In this document: positions 1 to 8,575 of the stretch, piece after piece
How the letters are laid out: each line of letters starts with the position of its first letter
Numbering within the stretch: the first letter of the stretch is position 1
Origin: CAZTUH01 sp964620485
GTDB taxonomy: Bacteria; Pseudomonadota; Gammaproteobacteria; Burkholderiales; Burkholderiaceae_B
DNA length: 64,000 bases
Direction: 5' to 3'
NCBI GenBank assembly: GCA_964620485.1
Contig: CAZUGU010000007.1
Coordinates: forward strand, 1 to 64,000
Notes under the pieces: generated by a model
What the model saw: the letters and a program-made list of their open reading frames with translations, nothing else
What the model was told of the DNA's origin: nothing
Database searches by the model: none
Position numbers and translations under genes: made by a program

Positions 1-314
1 CATGGGAAGTTTTATGGCATATTGTATTACCTTTTTCGAAATCTGGTGTTATAGGTGGCATTATACTAGGTTTGGGACGTGCTTTAGGAGAAACTATGGC
101 TGTTACTTTTGTAATTGGCAATACGTTTCAATATCCAGATTCATTATTTTCTCCTGGGAATTCAATTTCATCTTCATTGGCAAATGAATTTAATGAATCT
201 GGAGAATTGCAAAGATCTGTTTTGTTGCAATTAGGATTAATTCTGTTTTTAATTACTACAATTACGTTAATATTATCCAAATTTTTTCTAAATAGAAATC
301 GAAGAACTCTCTAA
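1..314 (+). CDS. pstC: Phosphate ABC transporter permease PstC (C-terminal part)
   Basis: Inner-membrane permease subunit of the high-affinity phosphate importer PstSCAB. The gene is open from the left edge of the window in the frame that starts WEVLWHIVLPFSKSG, so only the C-terminal ~103 residues are present. They hold the cytoplasmic loop that docks onto the ATPase (LGRALGETMAVTF, about residues 21-33 of the fragment) and a last membrane helix near the end. An internal ATG at 72 is not the true start. pstA follows 22 bases downstream, so this is the usual pstC-pstA-pstB operon. Confidence 0.93.
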   Translation, partial: WEVLWHIVLPFSKSGVIGGIILGLGRALGETMAVTFVIGNTFQYPDSLFSPGNSISSSLANEFNESGELQRSVLLQLGLILFLITTITLILSKFFLNRNRRTL

Positions 315-336
315 AAAAAGTAGTAATTTTTGTTAT

Positions 337-1191
337 ATGAATAAATTTATTATTGCAATGGATAATCCTATATATCAACGTCGTCGTATATTAAATAGAA
401 TAGTTTTATCAATATCGTCAGTAATGTTGCTACTAGGACTGTTTTGGTTATCTTGGATTATTCTAACTTTATTGTATAAAGGTATACCAACTTTTACTTA
501 TGCTATATTTTTAAATATTACTCCACCACCTGGTGAGCAAGGTGGATTGATTAATGCTTTAATTGGTAGCATTATGATGATTGGAGGAGGTGTTTCAATC
601 GGTGTGCCAATTGGCATTTTGGCTGGAACTTATCTTGCAGAATATGGCAAAAAAAATTTTTTATCTTTAATGATAAAATTTCTAAATGAAGTATTGCTAT
701 CAGCACCATCTATTATCATAGGTTTATTTGTTTATACTATTTATGTTGCTCAAGTAGGTCATTATTCAGGTTGGGCTGGTTCATTTGCTTTATCAATTTT
801 AGTAATACCTACTATTATTCATACGACCGAAAATATTTTAGTGCTAATACCGAATAATTTAAGAGAAGCTGCTGTTGCTTTAGGCTGTCCTAAATGGAGA
901 ATGATTATTACGATTTGTTATCGAGCTGGGCGGTCAGGTATTATGACTGGTGTATTGCTATCTTTAGCACGTATTTCTGGAGAAACGGCACCTTTATTGT
1001 TCACGGCCTTATCAAATCAATTTATGTCATTTAATATGAATGCACCAATAGCAAATTTACCAGTCGTTATTTATCAATATGCCACTAGTCCATTTAAAGA
1101 TTGGAATAATTTAGCTTGGTCTGGTGCATTATTGATTACATCCTTAGTATTTATGATCAATCTTCTTGCTAGAAATATATTTTGTAAATAA
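337..1191 (+). CDS. pstA: Phosphate ABC transporter permease PstA
   Basis: Second inner-membrane permease of the phosphate importer, 284 aa, near the usual length. About six membrane segments can be read: one at residues 22-48, others around 75-100, 115-140, 148-170, 200-225 and 262-280. The coupling loop REAAVALGCPKWR (about 177-189) and the motif ARISGETAPLLFTAL (about 211-225) are typical of PstA. A second in-frame ATG at 358 (MDNPIYQRRR) resembles the start of other PstA proteins and is an alternative start. It lies between pstC and pstB, all on the plus strand. Confidence 0.94.
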   Translation: MNKFIIAMDNPIYQRRRILNRIVLSISSVMLLLGLFWLSWIILTLLYKGIPTFTYAIFLNITPPPGEQGGLINALIGSIMMIGGGVSIGVPIGILAGTYLAEYGKKNFLSLMIKFLNEVLLSAPSIIIGLFVYTIYVAQVGHYSGWAGSFALSILVIPTIIHTTENILVLIPNNLREAAVALGCPKWRMIITICYRAGRSGIMTGVLLSLARISGETAPLLFTALSNQFMSFNMNAPIANLPVVIYQYATSPFKDWNNLAWSGALLITSLVFMINLLARNIFCK

Positions 1192-1259
1192 TTTATTATG
1201 ATTATTGATTATTCTTGCAATATCTCTAATAAAGACAGTAAAATTATAAGGGTAGATAT

Positions 1260-2039
1260 ATGAAAAAGAGTGATAATATTCATAATAAAGTTAAAATTCA
1301 AGTTAGAAATTTAAATTTCTACTATGGAAAATTTCGTGCTTTGCATAATGTAACTATGCCAATCCAAGAAAAAAAAGTTACTGCATTTATTGGACCTTCG
1401 GGATGTGGTAAATCAACTCTATTACGTACGTTTAATCGAATGTTTGAATTATATCCAGATCAACGTGCAGAGGGTGAAGTTTTGTTAGATGACGAAAATT
1501 TATTAATTTCAAAGACAGATATTTCACTAATTAGAGCGAAAATTGGTATGGTTTTTCAGAAACCAACTCCATTTCCAATGAGTATTTATGATAATGTTGC
1601 GTTCGGTGTTAGTTTGTTTGAACGATTGAACAAAATTGAAATGGAAGAAAGAGTTGAATGGGCTTTAAGGAAGGCTGCACTATGGAATGAGGTTAAAGAT
1701 AAAGTATATAAAAGTGGTAATAGTTTATCGGGTGGACAACAACAACGTTTATGTATCGCAAGAGGTGTTGCAATAAAACCGCAGGTTTTATTATTAGATG
1801 AACCATGTTCAGCATTAGACCCTATTGCAACCGCAAAAATTGAAGAATTAATTATTGAATTGAAAAATGACTATACTGTAGCTATTGTGACTCATAATAT
1901 GCAACAAGCAGCCCGTTGTTCTGATTTTACAGCTTATATGTATCTAGGAAAGTTAATAGAATTTGGTAAAACGAATCAGATTTTTATAAAACCAAAGCAT
2001 AAAGAAACTGAGGATTATGTTACTGGTAGATTTGGTTAA
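1260..2039 (+). CDS. pstB: Phosphate ABC transporter ATP-binding protein PstB
   Basis: Cytoplasmic ATPase that drives the PstCA permease, 259 aa, full length. Walker A GPSGCGKS is at residues 45-52, the Q-loop MVFQKP near 97-102, the ABC signature LSGGQQQR at 156-163, Walker B LLLDEP at 177-182 and the switch histidine TH at 211-212. In relatives the operon continues with phoU and the phoB-phoR regulators; here a tRNA follows at once, so none of these is present downstream. Phosphate regulation by PhoBR may therefore be gone, which is an inference. Confidence 0.96.
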   Translation: MKKSDNIHNKVKIQVRNLNFYYGKFRALHNVTMPIQEKKVTAFIGPSGCGKSTLLRTFNRMFELYPDQRAEGEVLLDDENLLISKTDISLIRAKIGMVFQKPTPFPMSIYDNVAFGVSLFERLNKIEMEERVEWALRKAALWNEVKDKVYKSGNSLSGGQQQRLCIARGVAIKPQVLLLDEPCSALDPIATAKIEELIIELKNDYTVAIVTHNMQQAARCSDFTAYMYLGKLIEFGKTNQIFIKPKHKETEDYVTGRFG

Positions 2040-2069
2040 ATTTTTACTAAAATTTTTTGAATTAATTTG

Positions 2070-2146
2070 CGGGGTGTAGCGCAGTTTGGTAGCGCATCTG
2101 CTTTGGGAGCAGAGGGTCATGAGTTCGAATCTCGTCACCCCGACCA
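2070..2146 (+). tRNA. tRNA-Pro (anticodon TGG)
   Basis: A full cloverleaf can be folded: acceptor CGGGGTG/CACCCCG, anticodon stem TCTGC/GCAGA with loop TTTGGGA, and T-loop GTTCGAATC. The 3' CCA is encoded. It is 30 bases after pstB and is the first of a Pro-Arg-His cluster. Confidence 0.97.
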
Positions 2147-2390
2147 TTTAGATATAATAAGAATTATAAAAAGCATATTTATTGAGTCCGTATTTATTAA
2201 TATTTTTGATATTTAAAAATCTTATTTTTTAAATTGAAATTAAATTCATATCTTTTTATAAATTCTTTTTAAGAAATATTTTTACTTATATTGATACTTT
2301 TCTTTGAATTAACCTAATGGATATGATTGATTTTCAATATTAAGTTATCTCTTTTAATGTCTTATTACATATTGAAATTCGAATTTTATA

Positions 2391-2464
2391 GCGGCAGTAG
2401 CTCAGATGGATAGAGCACAAACCTTCTAAGTTTGGAGTCAGGGGTTCGAATCCCTTCTGCCGCA
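2391..2464 (+). tRNA. tRNA-Arg (anticodon TCT)
   Basis: Acceptor GCGGCAG/CTGCCGC, anticodon stem CAAAC/GTTTG with loop CTTCTAA, T-loop GTTCGAATC, discriminator A. No CCA is encoded, so CCA must be added after transcription. A 42-bp perfect palindrome begins at the discriminator base. Confidence 0.97.
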
Positions 2465-2505
2465 ATATTATAAATTATTTAAAGCTTTAAATAATTTATA
2501 ATATT
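2464..2505. repeat. 42-bp perfect AT-rich palindrome after tRNA-Arg
   Basis: Two 21-bp arms meet with no spacer at the central AAAGCTTT. There is no long T run after it, so it may act in 3' end formation or processing of the tRNA rather than as a classic terminator. Confidence 0.85.
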
Positions 2506-2565
2506 TATAATAAGATCCTGATATTTTTATGGATATTCTGAATTTTTCAAATGTAATCATCTTTA

Positions 2566-2602
2566 CTTTAATAACTTTTATTTGTAATAAAAGTTATTAA
2601 AG
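2566..2602. repeat. Hairpin, 17-bp arms with 3-base loop
   Basis: Perfect inverted repeat (core TAATAACTTTTATT, loop TGT) between tRNA-Arg and tRNA-His. It could stop transcription in either direction, though no clear T run follows. Confidence 0.75.
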
Positions 2603-2760
2603 ATTCTTTATAATTTTGATGTTGATTTAGTACATAGCCTAATATTCAATTATATTTTATATCTGAAATGATTTGTGTATAATAAAGAGCGCAAGTTTAT
2701 TGCAATTTTGATTACTTTAATATTTATCTCATACCATATTACAAGGATCTATAATTTTTT

Positions 2761-2834
2761 GGTGGTTGTAACTCAATTGGTAGAGTCTCGGATTGTGATT
2801 CCGGTTGTTGCGGGTTCAAGTCCCGTCAGCCACC
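2761..2834 (+). tRNA. tRNA-His (anticodon GTG)
   Basis: It carries the extra 5' G typical of tRNA-His, acceptor GTGGTTG/CAGCCAC, anticodon stem TCGGA/TCCGG with loop TTGTGAT, and discriminator C. Only CA follows the discriminator, so CCA is not fully encoded. A small open frame that runs across this gene is spurious. Confidence 0.96.
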
Positions 2835-3817
2835 CAAAAAAACTTTACTGCTTGTTTTATATTTATAAAAGTGTAGTTATTTAGATATAATCGGGAATTT
2901 TTATACTTTTTTCTTTGGCATAATAAGTATTATTATTAGAAATCTTTTCATTAAAAATTGATTTAATCTTTATTATTAGAATTAATTTAACACATGGTAT
3001 GCACAATAATGCATTGTTTATATATCAAATAGGACAATTCTTTATAAGAAAGTAACGCTTTAACATGGTTTAGAGTGATTTTATCTATTTCATTTCTGTT
3101 AGTTTTTATATATTTGTTATATTCCTTAAAGTTTTATTATAGAATTTATAAAAATTTTGTAAAATTTTAGGATTTATTTATAAAATTTACTTAATTATTA
3201 ACTATTTATTCTTAATTAGATCTATAAATTATAGAGATTTAATTTATTTAAAATAATAGACGGGAGATCAAAGTGTTCTTCTAAATATAAATTTTGTAAA
3301 AAAATTTGGATTGCTTAATTCATAAATTAGTTATGCAATCCAAATTTTTAAATTTATAAAAATGTGATATTTTCTAAATTTAAACCTAATACTAAGAAAT
3401 GTAGATTTTCGTATAATATCTAACTTACTTTGAAGGAATATTTTTTTATTTTAAATAGATATATAAAATATATATTTCTTTAGAAAGAATTCACATTTTG
3501 AAAAGTTTCAGATTAGTTATTAATTGATTGATTTTTGGTATTGTTGTTTCTAAGAAACTTAATCAGTAATTCATTATAATTTTTTCTACTATAGAAATAT
3601 CCAATACCATGTAATTAAATTTATTATTAATACTCTTCTGATGAGAGTTTTCATATATTAAGAATATAACTAATTTATAAATTTTGGCTCTTAGTAAGAA
3701 TTTAAATGTAAAAATAATATTTATATTTTGCAATAGCGAGATACATCTTATTATTTCACTGATTTCATTAAATTTCTGGTATTTTGAATAATTTTTTCTA
3801 AAATTGAGGCCATATTT
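2835..3817. other. Gene-poor stretch before dapA
   Basis: About 980 bases of very AT-rich sequence with no credible reading frame and no gene relic that I could recognise. The only clear structure is the hairpin at 3300-3349. Confidence 0.6.
3300..3349. terminator. Terminator-like hairpin
   Basis: 15-bp perfect arms (TTTGGATTGC and its complement) around a 20-base loop that can itself pair TAATT with AATTA. The plus-strand arm ends in five T, so it would fit an intrinsic terminator for the tRNA cluster, but it lies some 470 bases downstream. Confidence 0.5.
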
Positions 3818-4717
3818 ATGACACTTCCTTTCTTAGATATTTCGCTCAAGGGAAGTATTGTAGCATTGGTTACACCAATGTTTCCAAATGGTGATATTGA
3901 TCACCAATCCTATCGAGCATTAATAGATTGGCACATTAATGAAGGTACAGATGCGCTGGTTGTAGTTGCAACAACAGGTGAATCACAAGCTATTTCTATT
4001 GATGAACATGCTGAACTCATATGTATAGCAGTTAAACATGCTGCAGGTCGTATTCCGGTTATTGCTGGAGTTGGTGCTAATTCTACATCTGAAGCTATTC
4101 ATTTGACTCGCTATGCAAAATCTATGGGTGCTCATGCAGGTTTATCAGTTGTTCCATATTATAACAAACCCTCACAAGAGGGTTTGTATCGACATTTTTG
4201 TTCTATTGCTGAAGCAGTAGAATTCCCGATAATATTATATAATGTGCCTAATCGTACAATGGTCGATATGAGCAATGAAACTATTTTAAGATTAGCTCAA
4301 GTGCCAGGTATTATTGGCATTAAAGATGCTACGGGAGATATTCTTCGCGGTGTTTTATTAATTCGTGAAGCACCAGTCGGTTTTCATATATTCAGTGGTG
4401 ATGATGCAACTGCAGCTGCATTGATGCTATTAGGTGCTAGAGGAAATATTTCGGTTACTGCAAATATCGCTCCGAAAAAATTGCATGAATTATGTAAAGC
4501 AGCATTATCTGGTAATACTGCTTATACTAATGAATTAAATTCAAAATTAGCACCGATCAATCAAGCTCTGTTTCTGGAATCTAATCCAATTCCTGTTAAA
4601 TGGGCATTAAGTGAAATGGGAAAAATTAGTATTGGACATCGATTACCACTTGTTGAATTAAGTTACAAATATAGAGAACCAGTACGAAAAGCCATGCATG
4701 TGATTGGATTACTTTGA
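3818..4717 (+). CDS. dapA: 4-hydroxy-tetrahydrodipicolinate synthase
   Basis: Condenses pyruvate with aspartate semialdehyde, the first committed step to diaminopimelate and lysine; cytoplasmic. The 299-aa TIM barrel is full length. The substrate loop ATTGES is at residues 51-56, the catalytic tyrosine lies in YNVPNRT (Tyr141) and the Schiff-base lysine in IGIKDATG (Lys169). With lysC at 12587 and dapB at 44168 in the same window, lysine/DAP synthesis appears to be kept. It stands alone, far from the other two genes. Confidence 0.96.
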   Translation: MTLPFLDISLKGSIVALVTPMFPNGDIDHQSYRALIDWHINEGTDALVVVATTGESQAISIDEHAELICIAVKHAAGRIPVIAGVGANSTSEAIHLTRYAKSMGAHAGLSVVPYYNKPSQEGLYRHFCSIAEAVEFPIILYNVPNRTMVDMSNETILRLAQVPGIIGIKDATGDILRGVLLIREAPVGFHIFSGDDATAAALMLLGARGNISVTANIAPKKLHELCKAALSGNTAYTNELNSKLAPINQALFLESNPIPVKWALSEMGKISIGHRLPLVELSYKYREPVRKAMHVIGLL

Positions 4718-5207
4718 AAATAAAAATAGATAAGATAAGTAAAGATATTATTTTTCTTTCATAGAATTTCTGATTATGTTACATTTTCAATATTGAAATG
4801 TATTTCCTTTCTTTATAAAGAAAGTATAAATAATTGATTCATTATAAAATATTCGTTAAGATTTAAATCTTAATTCTAGGTAATTCTTCAAATTATTGCT
4901 AAATTAATACATGACTCATCTGATAAATTAGGTAATTAAATAATGTTCTAATCGTTATAAAGTAAATGTTTTTGCAGATTTTAAAAGAATTTATTCAATT
5001 TTATTGATTAATGTTTTTTGATTAAACTTATTATGAAATCTCGAACTGACTTGATATTTAATATTGAAGAATATTTAAATTTGGTAATTTAGATATGATG
5101 CGTATTTTCATTCTGTTTGATATTATTCATTTTTTAGAATAACCTATGTATTAAGTATTGAAACACATAGGTTATTTCAGTCTTAACGAACAATTTATGC
5201 GAATTTT
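4718..5207. other. Gene-poor stretch between dapA and suhB
   Basis: No credible frame. It contains two short perfect palindromes (4807-4824 and 4856-4873, 18 bp each) and, just before suhB, the hairpin at 5138-5176. Confidence 0.6.
5138..5176. repeat. Hairpin just upstream of suhB
   Basis: 12-bp perfect arms (AATAACCTATGT and complement) with a 15-base loop, ending about 30 bases before the suhB start. It could be a terminator for read-through from dapA or a structure in the suhB leader. Confidence 0.6.
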
Positions 5208-5996
5208 ATGCATCCAATGCTCAATATTGCTGTTAAGGCAACTAGATATGCTGGAAATATAATTAATCGGGCAAGTTTGTGTTTAGAAAAATATAATACC
5301 GACCATAAAGTACTTCAAAATTATGTTATCAAGGTAAATCAAGCTGCCCAAGAAGCCATTCATCAGATTCTAAAAAATTCATATCCTGATCATATAGTTT
5401 CATTTGATGGATTTAATAATTACCAAGATTTTGATAGAAATCCATATCAATGGATTGTTAATTCATTGGATGATATGGAAAACTTTATTCACGGTTTTCC
5501 TAATTATGCAATATCGGTTGCTTTGATTCAATATGGAAAAGTTGTTCAAGCAGTTGTCTATGATCCGAATCGAAATGAAATTTTTACTACGAGTCGTGGT
5601 AACGGAACATTTTTAAATAATCGGCGTATTCGAATTTCCAGAAAAATACAATTTCAGAATGCTTTACTTGGAATTAACTTACCTTGTAATAAGCTATCTT
5701 ATAGCGATATGATCAATTTCCAAAAATTGGGAAAAAATTGTTTTAATATTCGTTATTTAGGATCAACTATATTAAATCAAGCTTATGTTGCCTGTGGACG
5801 ATTAGATGGTTTTTATGGTTCCAATTTAAAATTATGTAGTCTAACTATTGGCAGTCTTTTAGTACAAGAAGCAGGTGGTTTAGCTACTGATTTAAATGGA
5901 GAACAGGATTGGATCAAATCAGGACAATTAATCGTTGCAGCTCCCAAAATTTTGAATTCTATTCTTAGAACTTTAGGTATATCTAGATATTCATAA
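5208..5996 (+). CDS. suhB: SuhB / inositol monophosphatase family protein, active site lost
   Basis: Fold and length (262 aa) match SuhB; the N-terminus MHPMLNIAVKA is nearly that of E. coli SuhB. However, most metal-binding residues known in this family are replaced: the EE of the TEESG motif is absent (SFDGFNN), WVIDPLDGTTNF reads WIVNSLDDMENF (first Asp to Asn, DGT to DDM), the TNVD motif reads IKVN, and RPWDFAAG reads KLCSLTIG. Structural stretches such as AVVYDPNRNE, VQEAGG and the arginine of FNIRYLGS remain. In E. coli SuhB also works as a non-enzymatic factor in rRNA transcription antitermination, so a structural role without catalysis is the likely reason it is kept (inference). terC follows on the same strand. 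Confidence 0.85.
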   Translation: MHPMLNIAVKATRYAGNIINRASLCLEKYNTDHKVLQNYVIKVNQAAQEAIHQILKNSYPDHIVSFDGFNNYQDFDRNPYQWIVNSLDDMENFIHGFPNYAISVALIQYGKVVQAVVYDPNRNEIFTTSRGNGTFLNNRRIRISRKIQFQNALLGINLPCNKLSYSDMINFQKLGKNCFNIRYLGSTILNQAYVACGRLDGFYGSNLKLCSLTIGSLLVQEAGGLATDLNGEQDWIKSGQLIVAAPKILNSILRTLGISRYS

Positions 5997-6115
5997 AATT
6001 GGTATATTGTATTAAATTTAACTAATGAGTATTCAATAAAAAATTAAGAATTTCATAAAAAATTTCACATTAAATAGCAATTAATTTTTCATTTGCTGAT
6101 TTTTGGAGGTTTGAA

Positions 6116-6952
6116 ATGGGGGAATTTATAAATCCAAATAACTGGATTGATTTATTAACCCTGATAACTCTTGAGATTTTTTTAGGAATGGATAACTTAT
6201 TTCTTATCGCTATTTTTTCAAATAGATTACCATTAATGGAAAGAAATCAAGCTCGAATTATTGGTATGGGAATAGCTTTAATCATGCGTTTTATTTTATT
6301 ATCCATAATATCATGGTCTTTGAATTTAGACGAATCGTTATTTGTAAATATTCATTTCTCATTTTCGGTCCATGATTTAATTTTAATGATTGGTGGAGTT
6401 TTTTTAATTTTTGAAAGTCTAATAGAATTATATGATCGCTTTAAAATAAATACCTGTAAATGTTTTACAGAATCGTCTAGTAATGATCAGCCCAATTTTT
6501 GGAATATTATTCTGAAAATTGTCATTTTGGATACAATATTTTCAGTAGATTCAGTTATCGCTGCCGTCAGCATATCAAATAACTTAGTTATAATGATAAC
6601 TGCTGCATTTTTTGCAATGGGTGTTATGTTTCTGGCATTTGGATTTTTAACAAATATCCTTCACACATACCCAAAGATAGTTATTCTATGTTTAGAATTC
6701 TTACTTATGTTAGGTTTTTTACTATTAGCAGAAAGTTTAGGTTACAAAATCCCTAGGAAATATTTATATATTTCAGTTATTTTTATAATACTAATTAAAA
6801 CATTGAATAAATTGATAAGAAGTAATATTAATGGTATAGCTTATAATTTTTTTTCATTGAACACAATATATATAATTACTAAAAATATTTTTAAAATTGA
6901 AAAATCAGATTCTTCATTAGTTAAACAAATCAGGAATAGAAACACAAATTAA
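6116..6952 (+). CDS. TerC family integral membrane protein
   Basis: 278 aa, about seven to eight hydrophobic segments. It shows the family hallmarks LEIFLGMDNLFLIAI near the N-terminus and ILDTIFSVDSVIAAV in the middle, with the conserved acidic residues (Glu, Asp) inside membrane segments. Members are linked to metal-ion (often manganese) export or tellurite resistance; the substrate here is not known. A purine-rich ribosome site (TTTGGAGG) sits 8 bases before the ATG. The C-terminal ~40 residues are lysine- and asparagine-rich and look degenerate. No CBS/CorC domain is present. Confidence 0.85.
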   Translation: MGEFINPNNWIDLLTLITLEIFLGMDNLFLIAIFSNRLPLMERNQARIIGMGIALIMRFILLSIISWSLNLDESLFVNIHFSFSVHDLILMIGGVFLIFESLIELYDRFKINTCKCFTESSSNDQPNFWNIILKIVILDTIFSVDSVIAAVSISNNLVIMITAAFFAMGVMFLAFGFLTNILHTYPKIVILCLEFLLMLGFLLLAESLGYKIPRKYLYISVIFIILIKTLNKLIRSNINGIAYNFFSLNTIYIITKNIFKIEKSDSSLVKQIRNRNTN

Positions 6953-7539
6953 AACTTAATCTACAGTATTTAAGATACTATAAGGTACTCATTTTATGAG
7001 ATATTATTTTAATACTCTATGTGATAGATATTGCATCTAATGATGCTTATCAGGCATTTTTTATATTAATCTTTTATTTCCAATTACCAAATTAATTTTT
7101 TATTTTTAAATTACTTAAATCTATTAATTTAATTTTAAACTTATACTTTTATTTTTTTAGTAAAACTTAGTGATATTCTGAAAAAAATCAAATTTTTTGA
7201 TTTTAGTTTCATTGAAATAAACTATGTATTATATAAACTCATTGAAGAAGTTATATATCAATTTAGTAAATCAACATTCAATTTTTCCATCCATAACTAT
7301 TTATTGTATGTTTTCTGAACTGTATATATGTTCATATATCAAAATTGTAACTTGATCTCATCTGAAAATATTCTTATTGCTTCTGAAATTGACATGATTT
7401 ATCAGTTCGAATTTGATTCAGAAATCCACTTTTTTTCGGATTTTTCAGATATCCTGAAATACTTTTTTCCAGGAATTTTCTTGTCATTCTGAATTGCTAA
7501 TCATAGACCGGAGATTCTAATAATCAATTTATTTATGTA

Positions 7540-7740
7540 AAATTTATCCTTGTAAGTGACATTAATTGATACAATAACGAAAATTTGATCAATTAGAATC
7601 TCTACTGTTGTAATATATAAGTTCCAATATGAATTATATTGCATTAACAAATATTCTAATACTGGCTTTATTTAAATGAGTGGAAAGTGAATAGCATCAT
7701 ATTTGTAAATATATCCCCAGATGATAATATCACTTCTACT
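7540..7740 (+). pseudogene. lpxH: Possible lpxH (UDP-diacylglucosamine pyrophosphatase) relic
   Basis: One plus-strand frame reads FILVSDIN, like the N-terminal ASDLHL metal motif of LpxH, and 31 codons later IILH*QIF*YWL, like ILLGDLFEYWV, with stops in place of the Gly and Glu. Several more stops lie between. Both the order of the two motifs and the location between suhB and cysS match the usual lpxH locus. The similarity is short and the call is tentative. Confidence 0.4.
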
Positions 7741-8292
7741 TTATTAAAAGTACTATTTTTTTAATGCATTTTTGCAAATTTTCAACATAAATCAGGAAAA
7801 CATTATACTATAGTTCTAAAATTAGAGAAAATTGAGTTATTTTTCACAAATAATTGAAGATAAGTCTAATTTAAAAAGTATCCTAGTATATTGAAAAACC
7901 AGCTGAAAACTCATATTATGTCTGTTTTTCAACTAAAGTTTGGCATATTTTAGGTATAAAATTTTTGAAGATTCGATTTTTTTCTTAATTAGAAAATTCT
8001 TTTATGTATTTTTTGTGAATTAAGATTGATTAAATATATACTTAACATTAAATTTTAGTTTTGTAAGACTTAATATTATTCAAGATGCATTATCTACTTT
8101 TCATAAATAATTTTATTCAAGTAAAAATAGTACAGATACTGCTGTAGTACAGACAAATACTATTTGATAATATCTTTTATATTGCTTTTTCAGATCTTAT
8201 AAAATTTACAAATAGAAAGTAAAATCGGATTACTAAAACGAAACAGAATGAATTAGAAAATATAATTGTAGCGTAATTTTCAAGATATTTAC

Positions 8293-8350
8293 CTTAATTG
8301 TTCATTATTTATCTAGAATTTAAATTCTAGATAAATAATGAACAATTAAG
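8293..8350. repeat. 58-bp perfect palindrome upstream of cysS
   Basis: Two 29-bp arms with no spacer, centred at GAATTTAAATTC. Arm core: TTCATTATTTATCTAG and complement. It is 225 bases before cysS. No T run follows. Confidence 0.9.
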
Positions 8351-8575
8351 ATTTTAACATAAAAGGAAATTGTTTTATCCTTTTAAATTCGGATGAAATT
8401 AATATGCTCTTGCTAATTCAATTTATTTTTTAAAAATTATTATTAATAAGTAGTAAAAAGAATAGTAAAAAAGGATTTTTAAATGATCTAATAAAAATAT
8501 AAATTTGTTAATCAACAAATTATAACTGTATATTTATATTATTTATATAATTCAAAACTAATTATTATTCAAAGT

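Larger units (their letters stand above)
6953..8575. other. 1.6-kb gene-poor stretch between terC and cysS
   Basis: No intact gene. In Burkholderiales relatives the suhB-cysS interval carries genes such as trmJ, lpxH and ppiB. A possible lpxH relic is at 7540-7740 and a 58-bp palindrome at 8293-8350. One frame near 7200-7490 stays mostly open but resembles nothing I know. Confidence 0.6.

Noticed and set aside
1953..2147. Open frame of 64 codons on the minus strand
   Set aside because: It is antisense to the pstB end and covers tRNA-Pro.
2675..2884. Open frame of 69 codons on the plus strand
   Set aside because: It runs across the whole tRNA-His gene and has no family resemblance.
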